40,557 nt of DNA from Caryophanales bacterium (GCA_016282415.1 JAEEKO010000002.1:1-40557); one strand, 5' to 3'. Positions 13,852-22,948 are shown, numbered from the stretch's first letter. The notes: generated by a model not told the origin, from the letters alone. Made by a program: numbers and translations.

Positions 13852-15743
13852 TATTCGCCACCTCCATTATCATTGTTAGGCGCCGGTTCCATTGGCGTTC
13901 TAATTTCTAACACTTTACCTTCCCCAATACCATAAGTTAATGATGGTATTTCATTCTCATTAATTTCACCATTTACTAAGAATAAAGCAATTTTCTTAAT
14001 ATTTTTAGCATCAGCATTTTCTTTATCAATTAAAACAATTTGATGCATTATTGCGGCATTATCAATAAATGAGAAATAATCTAATTGTTTAATTGGAATT
14101 TGATGTGAATTATCAAATCTAATATAATCACGATCAACTACTGTATTTAATGTTCTATTTCCAAAATAGTCATTGAAATGTTCAGCAGTAACATAACCTT
14201 CATTTAATACATCACTATTTAAATCAAATACTTTAGTACCTACAATCATACCAGTATTATCATAGAATAATGCTAAAGCATATGGTGTGAAGTTTTTATT
14301 ACGTTCATATCCGTTTTCGGATTGATTCCAATTACCTAAACTAATTTCATCATCATTCATTGAATCAACTACCATAATTGAATTAAGTTGATCTTCAGAA
14401 TTATCTTCAGTATAGAAAGCAGATAATACACCACGATATTGAACAGAATAGAATCTACCAGCATCACATGTATTATTGTTGTTTGCTTCTTGGCAATTTC
14501 TTCCATCAGCATCTACTTCAATAAGTTCACCGCTGAATGCAAAACGATTAATTTTTATTTTTACACTATCTTCAAAAATATTATTACCATTATTAGTTAA
14601 TGTTAATTCAACTACCATTTCATTTTGATAGAAAGAACTAAATGTAATTTCTAATGTTCCAATATTTTCATCATAAGAAGCAGTATAACCATAACCAGAT
14701 CCAGTAACATCATCAAATTCTAATACTGGTCCACAGTTATTTACTTTATTATCATTAATAATTTCATTTGGTACTTTATTATATAACGTTAATACTTTAG
14801 TACCATAGAATAATTCTTCAATTTCATCTTCTAAACTATATGGGTTAAATCCAATAGTTAAGTCTTGATCATTAAAATTATTAACGTCCCCTTCTCCATC
14901 AAATCCAGCATAATTTGGAACAAACACTTTTACATTATTATATCCAAATAATAAACTACCAATAGATAATTCTTTGAAGTCTTTATGAATTACAACATAA
15001 CATGCTAATGCATCATCATCACAAGCAGTTGTAAATAAATTATCATTACGACCATCCGCAAAAGTTACTGCTTCAGCTCGCATTTCTTTAAATAAATCAT
15101 AGTTATCTTGATTAAATTGGAAGATTAAAGCACCACCATTATTCATCATTGATTCTGGTAATACTAAATCACCATCCATATAATCTTCAACTAAAATTTG
15201 TGATTCACTATAGTTATTGGTATTAAATAAGCTTTGATTATCATATTGATTACCAGTGTAATTCATATATGAAATGTTAATTTTATCTTTTTTAGCATAT
15301 TCAATATTAACTTCTACCTTATTTTGTTCAGTAGCATTTTCTGGAATAAAGAATTCATAGATATTATCATCATGGAAATCAGCCATAGATGAGAATGTCT
15401 TTTCTCTAAAGAATGCTCCTTGTTCTGAACCAGCAATGAATCCTAAAACTAGGTCAACATCGTTAAATTTAACAGTGAAGTTTTTAACATAGTACCCAGC
15501 CTCACTACTTAGGGTAATGCGAGCTATGTAATTACTCTTTTCTACTCCTGGACTAGTAAAAACATCATCCGGATTCAAATCACTAACGTTCAAATCGTAG
15601 TAGCCATGGCTCACCTCACCACTTTTTGTAACATTTATCAAGTCTTCAGGATGTTCAGTATTTAAAGCATAGACATGGAGAAACGTAATAAAACCTGCAA
15701 CACCCAACAGAATAAATAAAAAATTCCTTATTTTCTTCTTCAT
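13851..15743 (-). CDS. Large secreted protein of the sortase locus
   Basis: I do not recognise a family. The 630-residue protein has an N-terminal hydrophobic signal (about 5-26, LFILLGVAGFITFLHVYA) and an acidic, Asn/Asp/Tyr-rich, beta-type extracellular region. It ends in a short Pro/Asn/Gly tail without a sorting motif or membrane helix, so it is released, held by its uncleaved signal, or bound to a partner. The obvious partner is the NPKTG protein, whose start overlaps this stop. A few Cys pairs (for example in CDDDALAC) could form disulfides. AGGAGAG precedes the ATG and an extended -10 promoter lies upstream. Confidence 0.85.
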   Translation of the reverse strand: MKKKIRNFLFILLGVAGFITFLHVYALNTEHPEDLINVTKSGEVSHGYYDLNVSDLNPDDVFTSPGVEKSNYIARITLSSEAGYYVKNFTVKFNDVDLVLGFIAGSEQGAFFREKTFSSMADFHDDNIYEFFIPENATEQNKVEVNIEYAKKDKINISYMNYTGNQYDNQSLFNTNNYSESQILVEDYMDGDLVLPESMMNNGGALIFQFNQDNYDLFKEMRAEAVTFADGRNDNLFTTACDDDALACYVVIHKDFKELSIGSLLFGYNNVKVFVPNYAGFDGEGDVNNFNDQDLTIGFNPYSLEDEIEELFYGTKVLTLYNKVPNEIINDNKVNNCGPVLEFDDVTGSGYGYTASYDENIGTLEITFSSFYQNEMVVELTLTNNGNNIFEDSVKIKINRFAFSGELIEVDADGRNCQEANNNNTCDAGRFYSVQYRGVLSAFYTEDNSEDQLNSIMVVDSMNDDEISLGNWNQSENGYERNKNFTPYALALFYDNTGMIVGTKVFDLNSDVLNEGYVTAEHFNDYFGNRTLNTVVDRDYIRFDNSHQIPIKQLDYFSFIDNAAIMHQIVLIDKENADAKNIKKIALFLVNGEINENEIPSLTYGIGEGKVLEIRTPMEPAPNNDNGGGE

Positions 15744-15766
15744 ATTACTCTCCTATTCTTACGATA

Positions 15767-15793
15767 ATTATAACATGAATATATTAATGTCAA
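15767..15793 (-). promoter_or_regulatory. Promoter of the secreted protein/NPKTG operon
   Basis: Perfect TTGACA (15788-15793), a short 15-base spacer and perfect TATAAT (15767-15772) preceded by TGT, an extended -10. Confidence 0.65.
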
Positions 15794-15805
15794 TAAAAAA
15801 ATAAC

Positions 15806-15839
15806 AACAAAAAACACCTAGTATACACTAAGTGTCAAG
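15806..15839 (-). terminator. Terminator after the kinase-like gene
   Basis: Nine-bp stem ACACTTAGT/ACTAGGTGT (one G-T pair) with loop GTAT and six T on the minus strand. Confidence 0.8.
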
Positions 15840-15846
15840 TAAATAA

Positions 15847-16662
15847 TTAATGTCTAATAAAACTATATAATCTTTGAACTAGAGTTACTTGTTTAGCACG
15901 GTCAATTAAAAATTCATCAGAATCATCAATTATTTCATCCAAATAAGGAATATCAGGAATTGGTCTATTCTTATCAGCTAAGATTTCTGCATATAATTTG
16001 GCATTTTCTAAAGATTTTAAGTTATTAGCTAAATAAGCATAACGTTTATCAGTCATTTTTTGAACTTCGCGATAATACATTAAATAAAACATTGAAAGCA
16101 TCATTGATAAACGATCTAAGTTTCTAGATATAACAACTAATTCACCACGATAATCAATCATATATTCTTTTAATAGCATTGATATACACTCCGAACGAAA
16201 TGGTTTATAATAGCAACCATCGATATCACAAAACATTATTTGTTGATCTTGATTAATTAAAATATTATCAAAAGATAGGTCTTGAAAGATAATTCCTTGA
16301 TCATGAATATCTCTTAAAATTAAACTAGCCTTTTTAATAGCATTAAGCATATCTTTACTTTCAACAAAACGGGTTCTAGAAAAATAATCATTTAAACTAA
16401 GAGAATTATCAAAACGAGGCATTACATAGCCACGTAATTGATTTTCTTCTATAATTAAAGCCGTAGGCATTAAAACCCTATCTAATTTAATATCCTGCAT
16501 CGCCATTAGCTTTTGATATAACATATTTTCATCAAAATTATCCATTTTTTTAAAAATTTTATAACATTGGTCATCAGAATGATAAATTGTACTTAATGTT
16601 CCTTGAAAGCGATTTGTTTTTAAAGAACTAAAATCAATATCTTTTATATTAATCTTTTCCAT
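15847..16662 (-). CDS. Protein-kinase-like protein, 271 aa
   Basis: The fold is that of a compact eukaryotic-type kinase. A possible Lys35 (CYKIF) lies in the VAIK position, the HRD-like loop is FQDLSFDNIL with Asp128 and Asn133, and the metal-binding Asp146 (FCDIDG) falls 13 residues after Asn133 as in PKA. The glycine loop is degenerate. There is no membrane segment or PASTA domain, so it is not PrkC. It may phosphorylate a small molecule or a protein. Monocistronic between tmRNA and the surface locus, with its own terminator. Activity is plausible; substrate unknown. Confidence 0.75.
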   Translation of the reverse strand: MEKINIKDIDFSSLKTNRFQGTLSTIYHSDDQCYKIFKKMDNFDENMLYQKLMAMQDIKLDRVLMPTALIIEENQLRGYVMPRFDNSLSLNDYFSRTRFVESKDMLNAIKKASLILRDIHDQGIIFQDLSFDNILINQDQQIMFCDIDGCYYKPFRSECISMLLKEYMIDYRGELVVISRNLDRLSMMLSMFYLMYYREVQKMTDKRYAYLANNLKSLENAKLYAEILADKNRPIPDIPYLDEIIDDSDEFLIDRAKQVTLVQRLYSFIRH

Positions 16663-16723
16663 ATTCCATAACCCCTTTGATTGCGGAATATATTAACACA
16701 ATTATATAAAGATTGCAAACAAT

Positions 16724-16745
16724 ATAAAAAAGACCTAATGGTCTT
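16724..16745 (-). terminator. Terminator of ssrA
   Basis: Stem AAGACC/GGTCTT with a 4-base loop and a T-run on the minus strand, 12 bases after the tmRNA CCA. Confidence 0.7.
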
Positions 16746-16756
16746 AAAAATCTCAA

Positions 16757-17113
16757 TGGTGGAGCAGAGGAGAATTGAACTCCTGTCCAAACTACATGAT
16801 CATACAACGTTTACAAGTTTGACTAGAATTTAATCTTACTTATTAACCGGATCTAGTGCACCTATTAATAAGCTAGTTTAGATAAAAATTCATTATTTAA
16901 CTCTAAACGATTAAATAATATAACCCTTGTGAATGATCCTCAGTAATTCCCCAAAGGTATAGGAATTAAAGAAGAGCTCCAAGCCTTATATTAGGCAAAA
17001 GAAGGAGCAAAAGCAATATTTCTATTGTCGTTTATATTTAAAAAATAGATTTAAAGTATCCCTACTACTTGTGGTCATATGTCACCATAGCCTGTCGAAA
17101 CCAAGTCTGCCCC
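16757..17113 (-). ncRNA. ssrA: Transfer-messenger RNA (tmRNA)
   Basis: Rescues stalled ribosomes with SmpB. The 5' GGGGCAG pairs with 3' CTGCTCC, including the G3-U70 pair needed for alanine charging. The T arm (CAGGAGTTCAATTCTCCTC) and encoded ACCA are present. The tag frame runs from a GAC resume codon at 17029, placed by similarity of the preceding TTAAATATAAAC to the Bacillus gene, to TAA at 16991-16993. It encodes DNRNIAFAPSFA after the charged Ala. The stop lies in a small hairpin, as usual. Total 357 bases, with its own promoter and terminator. Confidence 0.95.
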
Positions 17114-17126
17114 ATATGTGTTTTAA

Positions 17127-17155
17127 ATAATAGCATAAAAAAGGTAAATTTTCAA
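17127..17155 (-). promoter_or_regulatory. ssrA promoter
   Basis: TTGAAA (17150-17155), a 17-base spacer and TATTAT (17127-17132) with TGC extended -10, about 14 bases before the mature 5' end. Confidence 0.65.
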
Positions 17156-17181
17156 TATTCCAAAAAACCAAGCCATGCATA

Positions 17182-17210
17182 TTGACAAATTTGTGTAAAT
17201 ATGGTATATT
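17182..17210 (+). promoter_or_regulatory. Tandem promoter P1 of the surface operon
   Basis: TTGACA (17182-17187), 17-base spacer, TATATT (17205-17210). First of three consensus promoters spaced 85 and 89 bases apart. Confidence 0.65.
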
Positions 17211-17245
17211 TATGTCATCAGTTAAGTAAAGTAGGCTGACACATA

Positions 17246-17284
17246 TTTACGACATATTGCTAACACTTGACAAAATGTCGTAAA
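17246..17284. promoter_or_regulatory. Inverted repeat around P2, candidate operator
   Basis: Perfect 10-base arms TTTACGACAT (17246-17255) and ATGTCGTAAA (17275-17284) flank and overlap the -35/spacer region of P2, a layout expected of a dimeric repressor site. Confidence 0.45.
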
Positions 17285-17295
17285 TGTGATATGAT
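17267..17295 (+). promoter_or_regulatory. Tandem promoter P2
   Basis: TTGACA (17267-17272), 17-base spacer, TATGAT (17290-17295). A GGCTGACAC element lies 33-35 bases before both P2 and P3 (17234 and 17321). Confidence 0.65.
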
Positions 17296-17355
17296 TAAGT
17301 TGTTAGTGAATAAGGGGTTTGGCTGACACGTGTATTATTAGTAAAAACTTGCGTC

Positions 17356-17384
17356 TTGACATCATTATATATATGTGTTATTAT
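17356..17384 (+). promoter_or_regulatory. Tandem promoter P3
   Basis: TTGACA (17356-17361), 17-base spacer, TATTAT (17379-17384), preceded by TGT. It would give a leader of about 25 bases before the gene at 17416. Confidence 0.7.
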
Positions 17385-17415
17385 ATCTCCCAAATTCACG
17401 AAGGGGGATTTTTTT

Positions 17416-18489
17416 ATGAATAATATGGTTATTAAAACCGATGATGGCAAAAAACAAGCTAAAAAAGGCAGAATGTTCTGGAACGTTTTAGATATCACTG
17501 CTGCTGTTGGTGCAATTGCTATTGCATTAACAACAATTGGTGGTTGTGTAAGTAACCGTAACACTGTTACTACTGCTGGTGATGATAATAACGAACCAAC
17601 AATTGAACAAACAACTGATAACATTACAACAACTGCAGATGTAACAGTTACAACTGATAATACAGTTACTGAAACAACTGTTGTTGAACCAGAAGTATCA
17701 ATTGATGAATTAATCGCTGAAGAATTATCTAAATTTGATGGTGGTAATTCAACAATTTCCGCTGAAGATTATGAATTCATGTTAAATTATGTTAATGATA
17801 ATCTTTATGAACCAATCGAAAATGATAATGTTGCAAATTCATTTGTTGCACCTGCCGTTCAATCATTAGTAATGCATGATATAACAAACTTTACAAATGG
17901 TGTTGATGACGGATCTTACTCAGTTGGAAACTTTAGTTTCAACAATTTAGTATTAGAAAACACTATTACTAAAGAAAAAGTTGCAGACCTAGAAGTTTTA
18001 AGAGCTGGTATGTTAGGTGAAGATCCAGAAGTACAAAAAGCATCTGCTAAGCAAGTATTATATATCTTACATCAAATTGCTAGACAAGTTACAAATACAA
18101 AAGAAACTATCTTAATTGATGGCCAAGAATATAATGGAGTTACAATTAACGGAACAACATTTGATAAATATTATCAAACAGAGTTCTATGAATTAAATGA
18201 TGCATCTGATCAAGTATTATACTTAACAGATTTATACTCATTAACTCCACTTTGTAAAGCTATCTTAGGCGATAATGTTACACTTACAACTATTGTAAAA
18301 ATTGATGGCCAAGAAGTTCCAGCAGATTTTACATTTGAAGATACATATAATGCAATCTACGTTGATGGTTGTGGTGAAACTGATGAAAACGGTATTGAAA
18401 TGAATTTATATTCATCTGTAATCGATGAATCAGTAAAATCAAATAACAGATCACTTGAAAATAAAGGTTATAGTATTATTTTAAAATAA
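17416..18489 (+). CDS. Membrane-anchored or lipoprotein-like surface protein
   Basis: Family not recognised. The ATG at 17416 follows AGGGGGA; an upstream in-frame start lies inside promoter P3. The 357-residue protein has a basic N-terminus, a hydrophobic segment (about 22-43) ending in IGGC, a Thr-rich linker (about 48-90, many TTT/TVT), and an acidic extracellular domain (95-357). The IGGC could be a weak lipobox, otherwise a membrane anchor. Three tandem promoters and a 19-base gap to the next gene suggest a strongly or multiply regulated two-gene surface operon. Confidence 0.8.
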   Translation: MNNMVIKTDDGKKQAKKGRMFWNVLDITAAVGAIAIALTTIGGCVSNRNTVTTAGDDNNEPTIEQTTDNITTTADVTVTTDNTVTETTVVEPEVSIDELIAEELSKFDGGNSTISAEDYEFMLNYVNDNLYEPIENDNVANSFVAPAVQSLVMHDITNFTNGVDDGSYSVGNFSFNNLVLENTITKEKVADLEVLRAGMLGEDPEVQKASAKQVLYILHQIARQVTNTKETILIDGQEYNGVTINGTTFDKYYQTEFYELNDASDQVLYLTDLYSLTPLCKAILGDNVTLTTIVKIDGQEVPADFTFEDTYNAIYVDGCGETDENGIEMNLYSSVIDESVKSNNRSLENKGYSIILK

Positions 18490-18508
18490 TTTATAGGGGG
18501 TTATGAAT

Positions 18509-20092
18509 ATGGAAAACAAAAGAATTAATTGGATTAAAATTGGTATTGAAGTTTTAGCCGTATTTGTATTTATCTTATTATTAGTTTGGTTATTCCCATT
18601 TGGTAGTAAGAAAGATAACAAAGGTTCTAACTTTGGTGATAATTTTGATACATATCGTGAAAGTGCAAGAAAATATTACACTGAAAAGAATTTACCAGCT
18701 GATTCAGAAAAATTAACATTACAAGATTTAATTGATAAAAAAGCTGTAAAGAAATTATATGATAAAACTGGTAAATCATGTGACACTGAAAAGAGTTACA
18801 CTAGAATTACAAAAATTACTGATAATGAATATCAATTAAGAATTGATTTAACTTGTGGTAATGAGTCTGATTATGTATTAGAAACTATTAAATTCGAAAC
18901 TAAAAACGATGATAATAAAGATAATACAAACAACAATACTGCAAATAACAATTCAAATAATAACGGTTATAGCAATACAATTGCTAAAACTAAATTAACT
19001 CAATATAGATATTACAAAAAAGAAGTTATTAAAAATACAACTTATAAATGTGAAGATGGTTACATCTTAGATGGTAAGTACTGTGTTAAGGCTTCTAAGA
19101 ATACAGCTAAAGCTACTGAAAAATATTCAGAAGAAAAAACTTTAACTATGGAAGCTACTAAAAACGTAGGTGGTACACAAACTATCTATGCTGACGTTAT
19201 TGTTTCTAATGGTAACCCACAAGTTTATTGTGAAAAAGGTACATTAGGCGCTGATAATAAATGTCATTCAAAAGGTACAACTCAAATTGATGCTGAAGCA
19301 ACAACAAGAACATGGTGTGATAATGGTGATACTCCAAGTGGTAACAAATGTATTCATTCATATGAAGACTCATATGCTGCTACTGAAACTAAATCATATA
19401 GTGATTGGAAATACAGTCATTCAATTGATGTAACATCACCAAAAGCAAGAAATGATAATACTGATTACGCTTTAAAAGGTACATATCTTAAAAATGAATG
19501 TACTACTTCAAGTACATGTATCAATTATGTAACTCATTATAAATATGATGTATACACAAGATCAATTATTACTAACTACAGTTGTCCAAACGGTGGAACT
19601 CAACGTAATGGTAGATGTTATATAGGTAAAACTAGTGAATATGATATTCATAGATCTACAGATTACTATTGTAAAGATGGTTCTACTCCAGTAAATAAAA
19701 AATGTACAATTACAACTGATATTCCTTATGATCCAGTTATTACTTATACAAAAGAATATAAATGTCCAGAAGGATATGATTCTATAGGATCAGGAACATC
19801 AATGGTATGTTATAAACAAGTAAAAGACAATGATACTTATTATTGTTCAGATGCTTCTTATACATTAGATACTAAAACAAATAAATGTTACAAGAAAGTT
19901 CCAAGAGAACTTATTGGATATGATTGTCCATCAGGATATACTTTAAATGGTACTATGTGTTATGGTAACGCTGAAAGAATTCCTGCAAAACCATGGACTA
20001 TTTGTACAATCGTTACTTCTTATACATGGAATTCTAAAACTGTATTAGAAGGTTGGACAAGAACTGAAGGAACAAGAGTTATTGAAATATAA
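18509..20092 (+). CDS. Surface protein with repeated C-x10-C modules
   Basis: The ATG at 18509 is chosen because AGGGGG lies 8 bases before it; an ATG six bases earlier is too close. The 527-residue protein has a single anchor (about 12-30), a small domain with Cys91 and Cys116, an Asn-rich linker (about 138-153), then eight cysteine-pair modules. Six have exactly ten residues between the cysteines (181/192, 241/252, 270/281, 359/370, 388/399, 473/484) and two are longer (419/434, 446/460). Typical modules read YKCEDGYILDGKYC and YDCPSGYTLNGTMC. I know no named family with this layout; disulfide-stabilised extracellular beads are likely. Confidence 0.82.
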   Translation: MENKRINWIKIGIEVLAVFVFILLLVWLFPFGSKKDNKGSNFGDNFDTYRESARKYYTEKNLPADSEKLTLQDLIDKKAVKKLYDKTGKSCDTEKSYTRITKITDNEYQLRIDLTCGNESDYVLETIKFETKNDDNKDNTNNNTANNNSNNNGYSNTIAKTKLTQYRYYKKEVIKNTTYKCEDGYILDGKYCVKASKNTAKATEKYSEEKTLTMEATKNVGGTQTIYADVIVSNGNPQVYCEKGTLGADNKCHSKGTTQIDAEATTRTWCDNGDTPSGNKCIHSYEDSYAATETKSYSDWKYSHSIDVTSPKARNDNTDYALKGTYLKNECTTSSTCINYVTHYKYDVYTRSIITNYSCPNGGTQRNGRCYIGKTSEYDIHRSTDYYCKDGSTPVNKKCTITTDIPYDPVITYTKEYKCPEGYDSIGSGTSMVCYKQVKDNDTYYCSDASYTLDTKTNKCYKKVPRELIGYDCPSGYTLNGTMCYGNAERIPAKPWTICTIVTSYTWNSKTVLEGWTRTEGTRVIEI

Positions 20093-20105
20093 TAACTCTT
20101 TTTTC
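20074..20105 (+). terminator. Terminator of the surface operon
   Basis: Ten-bp stem AAGAGTTATT (20074-20083) and AATAACTCTT (20091-20100), then a T-run. The stop codon is at the loop/stem junction and the last codons form the stem. Confidence 0.8.
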
Positions 20106-20111
20106 ATGCCA

Positions 20112-20145
20112 TAAAAAAATTCTTAAAGATATTTCTTTAAGAATT
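20112..20145 (-). terminator. Terminator of uvrA
   Basis: Twelve-bp stem AATTCTTAAAGA (20118-20129) and TCTTTAAGAATT (20134-20145), with a T-run on the minus strand. It contains the uvrA stop and final codons. Confidence 0.8.
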
Positions 20146-22927
20146 CTCCAGTATATGACTCTTTAACTTTAGCAATTTCTTCTGGAGTTCCAGTAGCAAC
20201 AATCTCGCCACCACCTGAACCACCATTAGGTCCTAAATCAATAATATAATCAGCTACTTTAATAACATCTAAATTATGTTCAATAACTATCACCGTATCA
20301 CCATTATCAACAATACGATTTAAGATGTCTAATAATTTTTTAATATCATCTACATGTAATCCAGTAGTTGGTTCGTCTAGAATAAAGACACTCTTACCAG
20401 TAGGTTTCTTTTGTAATTCCTTGGCTAGTTTTACTCTTCCCGCTTCACCACCAGATAAAGTTGGAGCACTTTGACCTAATTCAACATAAGATAATCCAAC
20501 ATCCATCATTATTTGTAGTTTATTCTTAATCTTAGGAACGCTATCAAAGAATTCATAAGCTTCGCTGACACGCATTTTCAATACGTCAGCGATATTTTTA
20601 TTCTTAAATTTAACTTCCAATGTTTCACGATTATATCTTGTTCCCTTACATACTTCACAAGGGACGTAAACATCCGGAAGGAAATTCATTTCAATTTTCT
20701 TAACTCCGTCCCCCCAACAAGCTTCACAACGTCCACCTTTAACATTGAATGAGAAACGGTCTTTACCATAACCACGCATCTTTGATTCTTTCATATTAGC
20801 ATATAAATCACGAATATCATCAAATACACCAACATAAGTTGCCGGATTACTACGTGGCGTTCTACCAATTGGATCTTGTGTAATATGAACAACTTTATCG
20901 ATATTATCTAATCCTCTAATTTCTTTACAATCACCAACAATGGTTTTAGAACCATAAACAGATTTAGCTAAAGCATTATATAAAATATCATTAACTAAAG
21001 TTGATTTACCGCTACCCGAAACACCGGTTATACATACAAATTTACCTAACGGGAACTTAACGTTAATATTCTTTAAGTTATGTTCTTTAGCACCTTTAAC
21101 TTCTAAATATAAACCATTCCCCTTACGACGTTTTTTAGGCACTGGAATATTTAACTCGCCCGTTAAATATTTACCAGTTAAACTATTTTTATTTTTCATA
21201 ACTTCTTCTGGGGTTCCACAAGCTATTAATTCACCACCAAAATCACCAGCTCCTGGTCCAATATCAACTAAATAATCACTAGCTAACATCGTATCAGTAT
21301 CATGCTCAACAACAATTAAAGTATTACCTAAATCGCGCATTTCTTTTAATGAATTAATTAGTTTTTCATTATCTTTTTGATGTAATCCAATACTAGGTTC
21401 ATCTAATACGTATAAAACCCCACTTAATTTACTACCAATTTGGGTTGCTAAACGAATACGTTGGGCTTCCCCACCTGATAAGGTTCCAGCACTACGATTA
21501 AGTGAAATATAACCTAAACCAACATTATTTAAGAACTCTAAACGATTAGATATTTCTTTTATTAATAAATTACTAATTTGCGTTTGTTCTTTATTTAATT
21601 TTAAGTTGTTAATAAATTCGTATAACTCACTAATACTCATACAAGTAAAATCATAAATATTCTTATTATTAATAAAGACATTTAAGATTTCTTCGCGTAA
21701 TCTAGCACCATGACACACTGGACATACAGATTCAACCATAAATCCATCAATCCAGTCTCTAATCCATTGTCCAGTAGTTTCAATATAACGACGCTCTAAA
21801 TTAGTAATTATTCCTTCAAAATAATCCGTTTTAGTTCTAGTATTACCATTCTTAGATACATAATTAAATTCTAGTGGTTCCGAAGAGCCATATAAAATAT
21901 AATCTAATTTATCATGAGGAATATTTTTAATTGGAGCATCTAAATCAATGTTGTAATGTTCTGCTACCGTTTCAATCTCGGTTGTTAAAATATTTTGATC
22001 AACACTAAATGATTTAATAGCACCTTCACGAATAGATTTAGTTTTATCCGGAATTAATAAATCTTCACTAATGGTCTTTTTAACCCCTAGCCCATTACAT
22101 TCCGGACATGCTCCGAATGGTGAATTAAAGGAAAACATTCTGGTTTCTAATTTAGCAATTGAGTAATTACACTTAATACAAGCATAATTCTCACTCATAA
22201 ATACTTCTTCGCCACCAATGATATTAAATAAAACCATCCCATTAGCTAGTTTAGCAGCATTTTCGATTGATTCAAAGATACGGCTGCGTTCACTATCTTT
22301 AACAATAACACGGTCAACTACCACTTCAATAGTGTCTTTTTTGTTCTTTTCTAATTTAATATCTTCACTTAAATCAAAAACTTCACCATTAACACGAACT
22401 CTTGAATAACCTTTACTTCTTAAATCATCAATTACGCTTTGGTGAGTACCCTTCTCACCACGAACAATTGGTGCCATAATTTCAATCTTGGTACCTTCTT
22501 CATAATCCATAATTTTATTAGTCATTTCTTCAATACTTTGACTCTTAATTGGAATGTGGTGATTTTTACAATATGGCGTACCAATACGGGCAAATAAAAG
22601 GCGTAGATAATCATAAATTTCCGTTACGGTACCAACCGTACTACGGGGATTATTATTAGTACTTTTTTGATCAATAGAGATACTTGGACTTAATCCTTCA
22701 ATAGAATCAACATCGGGTTTAGAAGTGCCACCTAAAAATTGACGTGCATAACTGGATAAACTTTCAACATATCTTCTTTGACCTTCAGCATAAATAGTAT
22801 CGAATGCTAAAGAAGACTTACCACTTCCTGATACGCCTGTCATTACAATTAATTTATTTTTAGGTAACTCTAAATCAATATTTTTTAAATTATTTTCACG
22901 AGCACCTCTAATTATGATTTTATCCAT
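20123..22927 (-). CDS. uvrA: Excinuclease ABC subunit A
   Basis: UvrA dimer finds bulky DNA lesions and loads UvrB. The 934 residues are standard. Two ABC domains have Walker A motifs GVSGSGKSSLAF and GVSGSGKSTLVND and signatures LSGGEAQR and LSGGEAGR. Zinc modules CIKC..CPEC and CEACWGDG..CEVC are present. ATG 22927 is chosen, with AGGTGAT ahead; the GTG nine bases upstream lies in that site. It is monocistronic, separated by 6.2 kb from uvrB, with its own promoter and terminator. Confidence 0.98.
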   Translation of the reverse strand: MDKIIIRGARENNLKNIDLELPKNKLIVMTGVSGSGKSSLAFDTIYAEGQRRYVESLSSYARQFLGGTSKPDVDSIEGLSPSISIDQKSTNNNPRSTVGTVTEIYDYLRLLFARIGTPYCKNHHIPIKSQSIEEMTNKIMDYEEGTKIEIMAPIVRGEKGTHQSVIDDLRSKGYSRVRVNGEVFDLSEDIKLEKNKKDTIEVVVDRVIVKDSERSRIFESIENAAKLANGMVLFNIIGGEEVFMSENYACIKCNYSIAKLETRMFSFNSPFGACPECNGLGVKKTISEDLLIPDKTKSIREGAIKSFSVDQNILTTEIETVAEHYNIDLDAPIKNIPHDKLDYILYGSSEPLEFNYVSKNGNTRTKTDYFEGIITNLERRYIETTGQWIRDWIDGFMVESVCPVCHGARLREEILNVFINNKNIYDFTCMSISELYEFINNLKLNKEQTQISNLLIKEISNRLEFLNNVGLGYISLNRSAGTLSGGEAQRIRLATQIGSKLSGVLYVLDEPSIGLHQKDNEKLINSLKEMRDLGNTLIVVEHDTDTMLASDYLVDIGPGAGDFGGELIACGTPEEVMKNKNSLTGKYLTGELNIPVPKKRRKGNGLYLEVKGAKEHNLKNINVKFPLGKFVCITGVSGSGKSTLVNDILYNALAKSVYGSKTIVGDCKEIRGLDNIDKVVHITQDPIGRTPRSNPATYVGVFDDIRDLYANMKESKMRGYGKDRFSFNVKGGRCEACWGDGVKKIEMNFLPDVYVPCEVCKGTRYNRETLEVKFKNKNIADVLKMRVSEAYEFFDSVPKIKNKLQIMMDVGLSYVELGQSAPTLSGGEAGRVKLAKELQKKPTGKSVFILDEPTTGLHVDDIKKLLDILNRIVDNGDTVIVIEHNLDVIKVADYIIDLGPNGGSGGGEIVATGTPEEIAKVKESYTGEFLKKYL

Positions 22928-22948
22928 AAATATCACCTAAACGCCCTT

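Noticed and set aside
17295..17624. Minus-strand frame of 109 codons
   Set aside because: Antisense to the start and Thr-rich linker of the gene at 17416 and running across promoters P2 and P3; no ribosome site.
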